Source of the DNA: Candidatus Heimdallarchaeota archaeon
GTDB taxonomy: Archaea; Asgardarchaeota; Heimdallarchaeia; Heimdallarchaeales; Heimdallarchaeaceae
Direction: 5' to 3'
Assembly: GCA_030603505.1 (NCBI GenBank)
Contig: JAUVXQ010000012.1
Coordinates: 1 to 21,162 of the forward strand
Length of the DNA: 21,162 nt
This document shows positions 6,801 to 14,709 of the stretch, in pieces. The notes below the pieces were generated by a model. That model had not been told where the DNA came from. It saw only the letters and a program-made list of their open reading frames with translations, and ran no database searches. Made by a program: the position numbers and the translations under genes. Numbering within the stretch: position 1 is the stretch's first letter; each line of letters begins with the position of its first letter.

Positions 6801-8177
6801 TTGAGTTTTCTTATATTGATTACTAACTTCGATGTAAGATTGTTTTACAGATGTCCCATGCTTCTCTATCTTTCAAAGTATGGTCCTCAGGAAGAGAAAA
6901 GAGTCCATCCGTTAATTCAGTCAAGATCAAAAAAGCATCTTCATAATTTGCCAGATGAACTCATAATTCATAAGAATATTCGCCAAACTTTTTCAAAAAT
7001 GCAAACAGGTGTTAACGTTCTAAACCACAGTTGGATAGGTTCAGATAATTATGTCGCAAAAACTGAACAATTAGTTAAAGTTTCGAAAGAAAGCAGTTTC
7101 GATTCTTTTGCATATGTACCTTTGTTTTATAGGAAGAATCTACGATTGAAGAAGTATTTTGTTATGGAAGGAGTTTTTTTGACATTAATTTGTTCAGAAA
7201 TGCAAGGAACAGAAATAGATTATTTCTTAGTGAAAACAAGGGATGAACAACTCCAAATTGATGTTGAAGACCAACTTGATGTTTTAGAGCAAGATCTTCT
7301 TCTGATATCGAATATTGTTAACAAAATTACAATTCCGACACCTAACTATACTCGAGACTGCAAAATATGTGAATGGAAGCAATACTGTAAGAACCTTGCC
7401 AAAGTAACAGGAGATTTAACATTAATCAGTGGTATTGGAAAAAGGATTAAAAGCGAGTTAAAAAAATTAAACATCAACTCTGTTTCTGAATTAGCTTCTG
7501 CAAATCTTGAGAAAACAAATCTTGAATTTACAAGTAAAAAACATCTAGAATATATCCAACTCCAAGCACGTTCTTTCATAAATGATGAGAATATAATTCG
7601 AGAATCCGTACAATTCCCTGAAAAAACAACCGAATTATACGTCGACATAGAAGGATCACCTTATCAAGATTTTGTGTGGATGATAGGCTGTTTAGTAAAG
7701 GAAAAGGGCAATGTTGAACACAAAAATTTCTTAGCTAAATCACATAAAGAAGAACAAAGTATGTTTGAATCTTTCTTAGATTTCTTAAGAGAATATGATA
7801 CTAATTACATCCTTTATCACTGGTCACAAGCAGAACCCCAATATTTTCGAAATCTCACAAAAAAGTATGCTATCCCATTTTCTAGTCTTAAAGCGATTCT
7901 TGACAATTCTCTTGATTTTTTCAAAATTTTCAAAGAAAAGATAATTTTACCTATCAGTTCATATACTTTAAAAGAGGTAGCAAACTACATAGGCTTTCAA
8001 TGGGATGAACCTTTATCTGATGGAGCTACAAGTATTGTTTTATTTGACAAATGGTATAATTACGGTGATCAAAAAGCATTACGTAGAGCAATTCTATATA
8101 ATTCAGATGATTGCAAAGCTTTAATGATTATAAAAAATTTCATCATTCAACTCCAAAACCCTACAAAAGGGGAATAA
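6801..8177 (+). CDS. COG2251 (TM0106-type) RecB-like/RNase H-fold nuclease
   Basis: 458 residues in the order: Cas4/RecB-like N-terminal domain, Cys cluster, helix-hairpin-helix, C-terminal RNase H-fold exonuclease. The N-terminus has F-Y-R-C-P-x-x-x-Y-L (Cys18). With C-K-I-C-x5-C (Cys187, Cys190, Cys196) it makes the four-Cys iron-sulfur pattern of Cas4/AddB-like nucleases. An HhH motif (L-I-S-G-I-G-K-R-I, about 208-216) follows. The exonuclease domain has L-Y-V-D-I-E-G (Asp282, Glu284), Y-H-W-S-Q-A-E-P (339-346) and Y-N-S-D-D-C (433-438), the DEDD-type acidic residues. The N-terminal domain reads V-A-K-T-E-Q-L-V-K-V and Y-V-P-L-F-Y-R-K where active relatives have G-R-x-D-x-L and Y-E-P-x-D-x-K, so that site is probably dead. 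The start is TTG, chosen because AGAAGG lies 6 nt upstream and the conserved motif begins at residue 16. Probable role: DNA processing or repair, substrate unknown. Confidence 0.85.
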   Translation: MSFLILITNFDVRLFYRCPMLLYLSKYGPQEEKRVHPLIQSRSKKHLHNLPDELIIHKNIRQTFSKMQTGVNVLNHSWIGSDNYVAKTEQLVKVSKESSFDSFAYVPLFYRKNLRLKKYFVMEGVFLTLICSEMQGTEIDYFLVKTRDEQLQIDVEDQLDVLEQDLLLISNIVNKITIPTPNYTRDCKICEWKQYCKNLAKVTGDLTLISGIGKRIKSELKKLNINSVSELASANLEKTNLEFTSKKHLEYIQLQARSFINDENIIRESVQFPEKTTELYVDIEGSPYQDFVWMIGCLVKEKGNVEHKNFLAKSHKEEQSMFESFLDFLREYDTNYILYHWSQAEPQYFRNLTKKYAIPFSSLKAILDNSLDFFKIFKEKIILPISSYTLKEVANYIGFQWDEPLSDGATSIVLFDKWYNYGDQKALRRAILYNSDDCKALMIIKNFIIQLQNPTKGE

Positions 8178-8272
8178 TGGTACCTTTTAATATTTTTAGA
8201 TGATTTTTCAATAAATAATCTTGCTAGTATAGGATGCAAAAGACATATTAGTAAGTAATTTTAGCGAATATT

Positions 8273-9250
8273 ATGTCGTCCGAAGAAGCCTATCATGGCG
8301 ATTTAGGAGTTATTGGTGGAGGAGTAGGGGGCCTTGGCGCTGCTATTATTGCATCATATAAAGGACTTAAAGTTATGGTGTTTGAAGGGGGAAGATACGG
8401 TGGTATCGTTTCTACTTTATATAGCAGAAAAATTGTTGAGAACTACCCTGGTGCTCCGAGTATACTCGGTAAACGCTTAATAGATGAATTTGTAATTCAA
8501 TCTCGTGAAGTCCAAGCAGAGATGATCAATGAGCGAGTTATTAATGTCGAAAAGAATGATGATGACCTTATAGTGATTACTAATGAAGGTCGATATAAGT
8601 TTCGAAGCATAATAATTGCAACTGGCTCCCAACCAGCTGAACTTGGTATTACTGGAGAAAGAAAATTTAAAATTAAAGATAGAGGAGTATACAATTTCGT
8701 TACTGATCCTGACAGGTTTAAGGGTTGCAATGTTCTAATTGTAGGTGGTGGTGATACTGCTATAGATGCGGTTCATGAAATCAAAGATAAAGCTAAACAA
8801 ATTTATCTCGTTCATAGACGTGATAGTTTCAGAGCTGCTGAAACAAAAGTTAATCTAATTGTTAAAGAGAAACTCGCTGAGATAATTTATAACAGCCAAA
8901 TTCATGAACTTAAAGGCGAGAAAATGCTTGAAGCTGCCGTTTTAGAAGATGTCAACACTCACTTGAAAAGAGAAATTGAAATTGATAAATGTATTCTAGC
9001 AGTAGGTATGTCAACAAATCTAGACATATTCTCTGATTTGGGTTTACAAACAGAAGGAAAATACATTAAAGTCGACAAAGAAATGCGTACTAGTGTACCA
9101 GGTGTTTTTGCAATAGGTGATATAGCAACCCACTATCAACTAATAGTTATTGCTGTAGCCCAAGGAGCTATCGCTGCACATAATTCTTTTGGTATGATAC
9201 GTAAACCTTACTGGTATAAGGATGAAGGATGGCCAGAACACATAGAGTAA
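8273..9250 (+). CDS. Thioredoxin-reductase-fold FAD/NAD(P)H oxidoreductase lacking CxxC
   Basis: 325 residues. The FAD-binding site is I-G-G-G-V-G-G-L-G-A-A (14-24), followed by the family motif E-N-Y-P-G (56-60). A second dinucleotide site, I-V-G-G-G-D-T-A-I-D-A (156-166), binds NAD(P)H, with H-R-R-D-S-F-R-A (181-188) contacting the 2'-phosphate of NADPH. The C-terminal G-V-F-A-I-G-D-I closes the FAD site. True thioredoxin reductases carry C-A-x-C just before the second site; here the stretch is G-V-Y-N-F-V-T-D-P-D-R-F-K-G (138-151), as in ferredoxin/flavodoxin-NADP+ reductases of the YumC type. The aromatic-rich tail (K-P-Y-W-Y-K-D-E-G-W) could cap the flavin, as in those enzymes. It is most likely a ferredoxin- or flavodoxin-NADP+ reductase, not a disulfide reductase; the electron partner is unknown. 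Confidence 0.88.
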   Translation: MSSEEAYHGDLGVIGGGVGGLGAAIIASYKGLKVMVFEGGRYGGIVSTLYSRKIVENYPGAPSILGKRLIDEFVIQSREVQAEMINERVINVEKNDDDLIVITNEGRYKFRSIIIATGSQPAELGITGERKFKIKDRGVYNFVTDPDRFKGCNVLIVGGGDTAIDAVHEIKDKAKQIYLVHRRDSFRAAETKVNLIVKEKLAEIIYNSQIHELKGEKMLEAAVLEDVNTHLKREIEIDKCILAVGMSTNLDIFSDLGLQTEGKYIKVDKEMRTSVPGVFAIGDIATHYQLIVIAVAQGAIAAHNSFGMIRKPYWYKDEGWPEHIE

Positions 9251-9286
9251 GGTATTTCCTTCTTTTCTTTTTCTAATTTTTTTTCA
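9251..9286 (+). terminator. Probable T-rich terminator after the flavoprotein gene
   Basis: Several pyrimidine/T runs follow the stop codon, ending in eight T's (AATTTTTTTTCAT at about 9276-9288). This is typical of archaeal transcript ends. The neighbouring gene ends in the opposite direction at 9298. Confidence 0.5.
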
Positions 9287-9297
9287 TACTCATAATG

Positions 9298-10005
9298 CTA
9301 AAACAGAAGATACAATAACAATGCTACCGATGTTGGTACGGTAATATTATCAATAAACTTGTAATTAAGAGCTTCAATAATCATTCCCACTAGGCTAATT
9401 ACTAAAATTTTCCAGTAAATGATTTGGTAAAACATGGAGTTTGCAGTAAAACCTATCAATAATGCAACAAAAATACCTATGAAAACGCTGAGTGAACCCT
9501 CTAAACTTTTTTCTTCAATAATTTTATATTTTATCCTCCCAAAAGGCCTTCCTATCATCTCACCTAAACCATCTCCTAAACTAAGAGCAAGTACAGCTCC
9601 AGTGTATATATGCATTTGATCAATGAATATTATTAGTAACACAAATACTGTTGTAGCTGTTAGTGCAGCATTCAAACTCATTTCTAGTCTCGACTCACCA
9701 CTTCTTGTAGTATATTCAATTATTCTTTGGGTAAATCTTATCTGTGGAATAAATGAAATCATAATGACTATTACTCCCATTATAGTTAAACATATTAATA
9801 AATCAAATAAATTCTGTAAAAAAACAGGAAAAATCGCTAAAGTGGTATGCAAAACAATATGACCTATTTTTCTTCTCTGCCACTCACCAAATTTTAAAAC
9901 TCTTAAAAAAAAGGGGACGTAAAAACTTGCAAATAGGGCTATATTCACCACTATAACGAAAACCCAATCTATCGTAGTTGGATCAAAAAGCATTTCCAGC
10001 ACCAT
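9298..10005 (-). CDS. CTP-dependent dolichol/phytol kinase-like integral membrane protein
   Basis: 235 residues with about six or seven hydrophobic segments. Signatures of the dolichol kinase/phytol kinase/CTP:diacylglycerol kinase superfamily are visible: R-R-K-I-G-H (44-49), S-L-G-D-G-L-G-E-M-I-G-R-P-F-G-R (142-157), K-S-L-E-G-S (166-171), and E-A-L-N-Y-K-F-I-D-N-I-T-V-P (211-224). These enzymes transfer phosphate from CTP to a polyprenol or phytol-like isoprenoid alcohol in the membrane. In an archaeon, plausible substrates are dolichol-type glycan carriers or geranylgeraniol for lipid synthesis; the substrate cannot be told from sequence. The ATG lies one base after the stop of the upstream gene (10007-10552), so the two form an operon. 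An alternative start is the fifth codon (Met5). Confidence 0.85.
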   Translation of the reverse strand: MVLEMLFDPTTIDWVFVIVVNIALFASFYVPFFLRVLKFGEWQRRKIGHIVLHTTLAIFPVFLQNLFDLLICLTIMGVIVIMISFIPQIRFTQRIIEYTTRSGESRLEMSLNAALTATTVFVLLIIFIDQMHIYTGAVLALSLGDGLGEMIGRPFGRIKYKIIEEKSLEGSLSVFIGIFVALLIGFTANSMFYQIIYWKILVISLVGMIIEALNYKFIDNITVPTSVALLLYLLF

Positions 10006-10006
10006 T

Positions 10007-10552
10007 TCATGTTTCTTTAGGTTTACATAGAAGTTCTTTCATTCTTAAATCAAAGAACATATGGCTGTGTGCAGCTTTTATTAACCACGCTGTATCTGCT
10101 CCTCTCCCTGTTCCTCCAACAGCAATTACATCTCTTAACTTAATAGCACCCGCATCTGCTGCCATTAAGACAATCTCCACACACACTTTTGTTCCTTGTC
10201 CAAAAATTCTCAAAGCATCAGCTATTATCTCACTAGTTTCCCATGTTCCATGCTTCTTACGTATAGCTCGGTCAATACCAGCTAAGGCATGTGTTGCTGT
10301 TACTACGCTGACTCCCTTATTGTGCAGTTCTTCAAGAGCCTCATAACTTATTTCAAGTTCTCCTGGATCTTTAAAGCCTGCTTGATGAGTAACAATAACT
10401 AAATCGTCTACCGGAAAAAAATTCGCTGCCTTTAGTGCTGTTGATCCTGATGTTGTTGCAACAATAATTTTTTCAACATCCCCTAGATTCCAGCGTTCTT
10501 TTACTATTTCAAAAACTTGTTCTGCGTAATGTCCTGTTTTAGGAAAATACAT
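10007..10552 (-). CDS. Pyruvate-kinase C-terminal-domain-like protein (COG1751 type)
   Basis: 181 residues matching the stand-alone protein family that shares the fold of the pyruvate kinase C-terminal (alpha/beta) domain. Visible motifs are V-A-T-T-S-G-S-T-A-L-K-A (31-42), V-T-H-Q-A-G-F (64-70), T-A-T-H-A-L-A-G-I-D-R-A (88-99) and the C-terminal I-A-V-G-G-T-G-R-G-A-D-T-A-W (about 143-156), a glycine-rich phosphate/nucleotide-site-like loop. There is no TIM-barrel catalytic domain, so this is not a pyruvate kinase. The function of the family is unproven; a regulatory or small-molecule-binding role is an inference. It is the first gene of a two-gene operon with the CTP-type lipid kinase, which may hint at a link with phosphoryl metabolism. 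A TATA box about 27 nt upstream predicts a leaderless mRNA. Confidence 0.82.
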   Translation of the reverse strand: MYFPKTGHYAEQVFEIVKERWNLGDVEKIIVATTSGSTALKAANFFPVDDLVIVTHQAGFKDPGELEISYEALEELHNKGVSVVTATHALAGIDRAIRKKHGTWETSEIIADALRIFGQGTKVCVEIVLMAADAGAIKLRDVIAVGGTGRGADTAWLIKAAHSHMFFDLRMKELLCKPKET

Positions 10553-10573
10553 TATTATAAGCTACTTTTTGAA

Positions 10574-10586
10574 CTATATATATTTT
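10574..10586 (-). promoter_or_regulatory. TATA box, leaderless promoter of the COG1751-type operon
   Basis: Minus-strand AAAATATATATAG is centred about 27 nt before the ATG at 10552, the usual TATA-to-start-site distance. The transcript should begin at or next to the start codon. No ribosome-binding site is visible, which agrees. Confidence 0.6.
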
Positions 10587-10710
10587 ATTGGAAATGAATT
10601 CATTAAATTATTTTGGAAATTAGCTGAATAAGTACAATTTTGTTAGAAATATTTCTCATGTTAAGTGATTCTTTAGAAATCTTAATTTCTAAAAAAGTTT
10701 ATTGAAAAAA

Positions 10711-10721
10711 GATTTATAGAT
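10711..10721 (+). promoter_or_regulatory. TATA box of the 10745 gene
   Basis: GATTTATAGAT is centred about 29 nt before the ATG at 10745, fitting a leaderless or very short-leader transcript. A-rich bases precede it, as in BRE elements. Confidence 0.5.
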
Positions 10722-10744
10722 AACTAAATAATCATATATTAAGA

Positions 10745-11152
10745 ATGAGTCAAAAGTTTGATTGTGACAACGAAAAAGTCAACATTTTAAAAATCAGCAC
10801 AAGGAATCTAATACCTGATAAAGTAAAAGCTGATATTTTGACTAAATTAACAGAATGTGTACTCACAGCTATACCATTACTTGATAGAGATTTGATACAT
10901 TCTATTCTTTTAAAAACAAGTAGGGAATGGGAAATTGAGGAAAAGCAAAGGTTGAATAATTTCAAATTTATTCACGTTAATGAAAGAATGAAAGCCTTTG
11001 ATAAAATCTTTATTTATTTTATCACAACTTTGAATGACATATTATTTGAAATCGTAGATGAACAAACAACAATATTCTTGCGTAATGCAACTTTAACTAA
11101 CTATAAAGATGTGCTGGAAGCAGAAGGCTATGTTGTCAGTTACCAAATTTAA
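10745..11152 (+). CDS. Hypothetical protein, 135 residues
   Basis: Not recognised. It is a soluble, mixed alpha/beta protein without signal peptide or membrane segment. The middle part is helical and charged (R-D-L-I-H-S-I-L-L-K-T-S-R-E-W-E-I-E-E-K-Q-R). The C-terminal half has hydrophobic strands and helices ending in Y-V-V-S-Y-Q-I. Two Cys residues (7 and 38) do not form a motif. It is supported as a gene by its TATA box at the right distance, normal AT-rich codon use and lack of a better overlapping frame. It converges with the minus-strand gene ending at 11181, with only 28 bases between. Confidence 0.6.
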   Translation: MSQKFDCDNEKVNILKISTRNLIPDKVKADILTKLTECVLTAIPLLDRDLIHSILLKTSREWEIEEKQRLNNFKFIHVNERMKAFDKIFIYFITTLNDILFEIVDEQTTIFLRNATLTNYKDVLEAEGYVVSYQI

Positions 11153-11180
11153 AAAATCAAATTGAACTCGAAGTGTTAAG

Positions 11181-11654
11181 TTATTTTGATTTACTTTTCT
11201 TCCTCTTTGATGCTTTTTTGATTTTCAATCGTATCCAATCATCTATGCTTTTATCATCTAATAGTTCATCACAATATTGCCAGTGACCTCCTGCTATTAA
11301 CCCCATTAGAGCTATTTTCCTTGTTTTGGTTAACCTGGTTGTGGTAACAACAGTCACAAAAAGGAATCTTGCTGCTTCTTCTCTAAGTTTCTTTATATTC
11401 AGATCAGTTTTCAATGATATTTCATCATTTTGTAATGTAATGGCAATATTCCTACTATGTAAACTCAAACCTGCAAATTTTACTAATGCTAGTAGGGCGT
11501 AGTTTCTTATCCATCTATCCATCGTAGGTCTTTTTACAAGGCTAAAAAGTGAATTCAAGCATCCTTGTTTGATTAATTCTTGAAGAGCTTTTTTTCGATT
11601 TTCATCTTCTAGAGAATTATTAAAGACGATCTTACTATACTCTTCACAAGTCAT
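11181..11654 (-). CDS. Hypothetical helical-repeat (HEAT/ARM-like) protein
   Basis: 157 residues, predicted almost all helical. Paired amphipathic helices resemble HEAT/ARM repeats: R-K-K-A-L-Q-E-L-I-K-Q-G with S-L-F-S-L-V-K, then W-I-R-N-Y-A-L-L-A-L-V-K-F-A, later R-K-I-A-L-M-G-L-I and D-D-W-I-R-L-K-I-K-K-A. A W-I-R element occurs twice, at about 48-50 and 140-142. The last dozen residues are almost all Lys, Ser and Arg, a strongly basic tail that could bind nucleic acid or acidic partners. There is no signal peptide or membrane segment. A scaffold or binding role is inferred from the fold pattern only. Confidence 0.55.
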   Translation of the reverse strand: MTCEEYSKIVFNNSLEDENRKKALQELIKQGCLNSLFSLVKRPTMDRWIRNYALLALVKFAGLSLHSRNIAITLQNDEISLKTDLNIKKLREEAARFLFVTVVTTTRLTKTRKIALMGLIAGGHWQYCDELLDDKSIDDWIRLKIKKASKRKKSKSK

Positions 11655-11737
11655 ATTTTATATATGATTCAGAAATAAATGAAGCTTTGCATTCTATTTG
11701 CGAAACTTTTTATTGGACTTAGAAGTCTCAACTTATA

Positions 11738-12256
11738 ATGGATTCTGTGACCCATGGAAGCATCTCTGTTCTAATAGGATTGATCTTTATCCAATTTTAC
11801 AAGGATGTTCCTTTAATACTTCTTTTATTGGTCATATTTGTTTTTGGTATTTTAATTGACTATGATCATGTTTTTTATTATAGAAAAAATTACGAAAAAA
11901 TCAAATTCTGGGACATTCCTGGTTTCATAAGGTTATATTTCAAAACAATCGATCAAAGAGATCAGAACATTAACCACAGCTGGTTACATGAGCCATTTGG
12001 TGTTATGATAGTGAGTGGATTGAGTTATCTAATATTTGGTTTTACTCCATATCCTGAACTTGTAATCTTGGCAATAAGCTGCTATGTAGGACATTTTCTT
12101 GTTGATTTAATATCGGGGAAAATGAAGCCTTTGTCCCCGTTTAATAACAAAATAACCATTGATTTAAAGATTCTACCGGCTAACTCTTTCACAGCTGCAA
12201 CTCTTTCTTTATTTGCATTTATTATTGGTTTGATAATACAGTTTTTTGTATTATAG
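11738..12256 (+). CDS. DUF457/YdjM-type membrane-bound metal-dependent hydrolase
   Basis: 172 residues with about four hydrophobic segments. Metal-ligand motifs of the family are present: M-D-S-V-T-H-G (Asp2, His6), L-I-D-Y-D-H (Asp41, Asp43, His44), N-H-S-W-L-H-E-P (His80, His84), and G-H-F-L-V-D-L-I-S-G-K-M-K-P-L-S-P-F (His119, Asp123). The family is predicted to hydrolyse an unknown substrate at the membrane. Length and motif order are normal, so the protein looks intact. The ATG has a TATA-like element (ACTTTTTATT) about 29 nt upstream. The GH31 gene follows 51 bases downstream in the same direction and may be co-transcribed. Confidence 0.85.
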   Translation: MDSVTHGSISVLIGLIFIQFYKDVPLILLLLVIFVFGILIDYDHVFYYRKNYEKIKFWDIPGFIRLYFKTIDQRDQNINHSWLHEPFGVMIVSGLSYLIFGFTPYPELVILAISCYVGHFLVDLISGKMKPLSPFNNKITIDLKILPANSFTAATLSLFAFIIGLIIQFFVL

Positions 12257-12307
12257 ATAAGATGAAGTCTCGATACATTTTTCAATCTATAATCTCTAAA
12301 ATTATTA

Positions 12308-14689
12308 ATGTCTGCAAAAATAGTAGGCAAAGTACCACTTTGGCTTATCAAAATCTTTATGCGAAGAATAGTACAGCCAAAACTTAACAAAGATGCTCAA
12401 GTTGTACCGCCTGAAACTTGGGAGAATGTAGGCAGAATAGTTAATTACAAAAAAACTAAACAAAAAACTGATTTTGTTTTAGAGAAAGGAAGAATGAGAA
12501 TATTATCCTTCATGGAGGGTGTAATTCAAATACAAATTACTGAGGACAAACCTCTTTTTCCTGAATCTTGTGCAATCGAATTGAAGGTTAAAAACAAACC
12601 CTTACTATCCGTGGAGGAAAAATCCAGTTATATTTATGTTTCACAAGGCACTAAAAATAAAGAAACAATGACTGTGAAAATATCCAAATCAGGTAATTTC
12701 AGTATACTTTATGATAAAAATATAAAACTATTTTCTGATGCTACTCCTTTTGTTTCTTCAGATGGGTGGCTTTCTTTACGTTATTTCTCAGATTCTAAGA
12801 AGGAACATCATTTTGGTTTTGGCGAAACAGCTGGAAATTTGGATAAAAGAGAGAGTACAATATCCTTTTGGAATAAGGATTCCTGTGCATACAAGACAAC
12901 AGATACACAATTATATCAAACCCATCCATTGCAGATAGTTATAAGAGAAAATGGTTTCTGTTATGGTTTATTGTTTGATAACAGCTCGAAAAGTCAATTT
13001 AAAATGGAAAAACTTGAAAAATTACATCAGACAACATACTCAGTTAGTAACCTTGGAATTAATTGCTATGTAATTTTAGGGCCTACAGTAGATGGATTGT
13101 TTGAAAAATTGTCCCAATTACTAGGGAAAGCTCCTTTTCCTCCTCTATCGGTTTTAGGTAATCACCAGAGTCGATGGTCATATTACTCAGAAAAAGAAGT
13201 AAGAGAACTCGTAAATACATTTAGGAAGAGAAAGATTCCATTAGATTTTGTTCACCTAGATATAGATTACATGAATGAATTTAGAATATTTACCTGGGAT
13301 AAAGAGAAGTTTCCTAACCCAAAAAAACTCTCAGATGATTTAGCAGAGCAAGGAATCAAATTAATGGCAATCACAGATCCTGGAATCAAGATTGATAAGG
13401 AATATTTTATGTATCAACAAGGAATAGAAGAGGAGCATTTTTGCCTTAATCCAGATCGAATTAAACCTTTTGTAGGAACAGTATGGGCCGGAAAAAGCCT
13501 CTTCCCTGATTTTTCACAAAAGAAAACAAGGGAATGGTTTGGCAGACATTATGCATCGTTAACTGAAGCTGGGATTAGAGGATTCTGGATTGACATGAAT
13601 GAACCTGCACTTTTCTCAACTGAGGAATATCCAATAAATGATATGATTCATCCAAGTAACGGTAATTTTACATCTCATAAAGAATTGCATAATGTCTATG
13701 GCCATTTAATGGCTCAAGCAACCCATGAGGGATTACGAAAGCTTCTTCCTAAGAAAAGGATTTTTGTTCTAACGCGTTCAGCTTATTTAGGAACCCATAG
13801 ATATGCTGGTTCTTGGACTGGTGACAATCTAGCTGAATGGTCACATCTGCAAATTAGTCTTCCTATGTTGATGAACATGGCTGTGAGTGGGCAAATTATG
13901 ATTGGACCTGACATAGGTGGCTTTATTGGAAAATCATCTGGAGAGTTGCTTGTGCGATGGTATCAAGCTTCTATTCTATTTCCGTTCTTTAGGAATCATG
14001 CAATAAACAAAACTTGCAGTCAGGAGCCTTGGAAAGTAGGACGAAGGAAGGGAGAATTGATAAGAAAAACAATAAAACTTCGCTATTCGCTAATATTGTA
14101 TCTGTATAATTCAATTAGAATTGCTTGTGAAACTGGGAAACCCGCCTATAGATCTCTCTGGGTTGATTATCCTGATGATTCTAATGTATATGAAAAAGAA
14201 TGGTCGGAAACTGAATATTTAATCGGAGATAAAATGTTAATCGCTCCAATACTTCACAGAGGAAAGAGAAAAAGAGTGGTTTACCTTCCAAAAGGTATTT
14301 GGTATGACTTTGAGGGTAAAAAGTATGAAGGAGGTAAAACATATGAAGTATCAGCACCTCTAGATGTTGTTCCTATTTTTGTAAAAGATGGTTCAATCAT
14401 ACCTTTTATTCAAGAATATATACAACATACAGGTGAGATATACAAAAATAAAGTATCTTTTCTGATTTTTAGTCGTTCTACAGCTGAAGGAACAGTTTAT
14501 TTGGATGATGGGGATACTCTTGGCTATCTAGACGGTGATTATGAGCTAGTTACTATATCTGCAAAGAAAAGAGGAAGAACATGGAATGTTCACATAAGTA
14601 GAGAAGGACAGAAGAGAAAATACATTAAAATTGGCTCTATTGATATTGTTGGACAAGAACAAGATAACTATATTATCTTTGAAAAATAA
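12308..14689 (+). CDS. Glycoside hydrolase family 31 alpha-glucosidase
   Basis: 793 residues. GH31 enzymes remove terminal alpha-linked glucose (or xylose) from glucans. The N-terminal beta-sandwich (to about residue 270; H-H-F-G-F-G-E at 167-173) is followed by the catalytic barrel with W-S-Y-Y-S at 290-294 and D-F-V-H-L-D-I-D-Y-M at 313-322. The nucleophile motif is G-F-W-I-D-M-N-E-P (Asp429), and the acid/base is in S-W-T-G-D-N (Asp506). P-F-F-R-N-H (559-564) is also typical. Beta-sandwich domains close the C-terminus. There is no signal peptide, so it probably acts in the cytoplasm on imported or stored alpha-glucans or maltodextrins. Alpha-glucosidase is favoured over alpha-xylosidase by the I-D-M-N-E motif, though specificity cannot be proven here. 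All catalytic residues are present. Confidence 0.93.
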   Translation: MSAKIVGKVPLWLIKIFMRRIVQPKLNKDAQVVPPETWENVGRIVNYKKTKQKTDFVLEKGRMRILSFMEGVIQIQITEDKPLFPESCAIELKVKNKPLLSVEEKSSYIYVSQGTKNKETMTVKISKSGNFSILYDKNIKLFSDATPFVSSDGWLSLRYFSDSKKEHHFGFGETAGNLDKRESTISFWNKDSCAYKTTDTQLYQTHPLQIVIRENGFCYGLLFDNSSKSQFKMEKLEKLHQTTYSVSNLGINCYVILGPTVDGLFEKLSQLLGKAPFPPLSVLGNHQSRWSYYSEKEVRELVNTFRKRKIPLDFVHLDIDYMNEFRIFTWDKEKFPNPKKLSDDLAEQGIKLMAITDPGIKIDKEYFMYQQGIEEEHFCLNPDRIKPFVGTVWAGKSLFPDFSQKKTREWFGRHYASLTEAGIRGFWIDMNEPALFSTEEYPINDMIHPSNGNFTSHKELHNVYGHLMAQATHEGLRKLLPKKRIFVLTRSAYLGTHRYAGSWTGDNLAEWSHLQISLPMLMNMAVSGQIMIGPDIGGFIGKSSGELLVRWYQASILFPFFRNHAINKTCSQEPWKVGRRKGELIRKTIKLRYSLILYLYNSIRIACETGKPAYRSLWVDYPDDSNVYEKEWSETEYLIGDKMLIAPILHRGKRKRVVYLPKGIWYDFEGKKYEGGKTYEVSAPLDVVPIFVKDGSIIPFIQEYIQHTGEIYKNKVSFLIFSRSTAEGTVYLDDGDTLGYLDGDYELVTISAKKRGRTWNVHISREGQKRKYIKIGSIDIVGQEQDNYIIFEK

Positions 14690-14709
14690 GCAAAAAAAGG
14701 AAGGAAAAT
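14690..14709 (-). terminator. T-tract terminator after the M32 gene
   Basis: Read on the minus strand, the sequence after the stop codon at 14710 is pyrimidine-rich with a run of seven T's. It sits between the convergent GH31 and M32 genes. Confidence 0.45.

Noticed and set aside
9978..10346. Plus-strand ORF opposite the COG1751-type gene
   Set aside because: It is a low-complexity Ala/Ser/Pro/Thr translation typical of an antisense frame. The minus-strand gene has clear family motifs.
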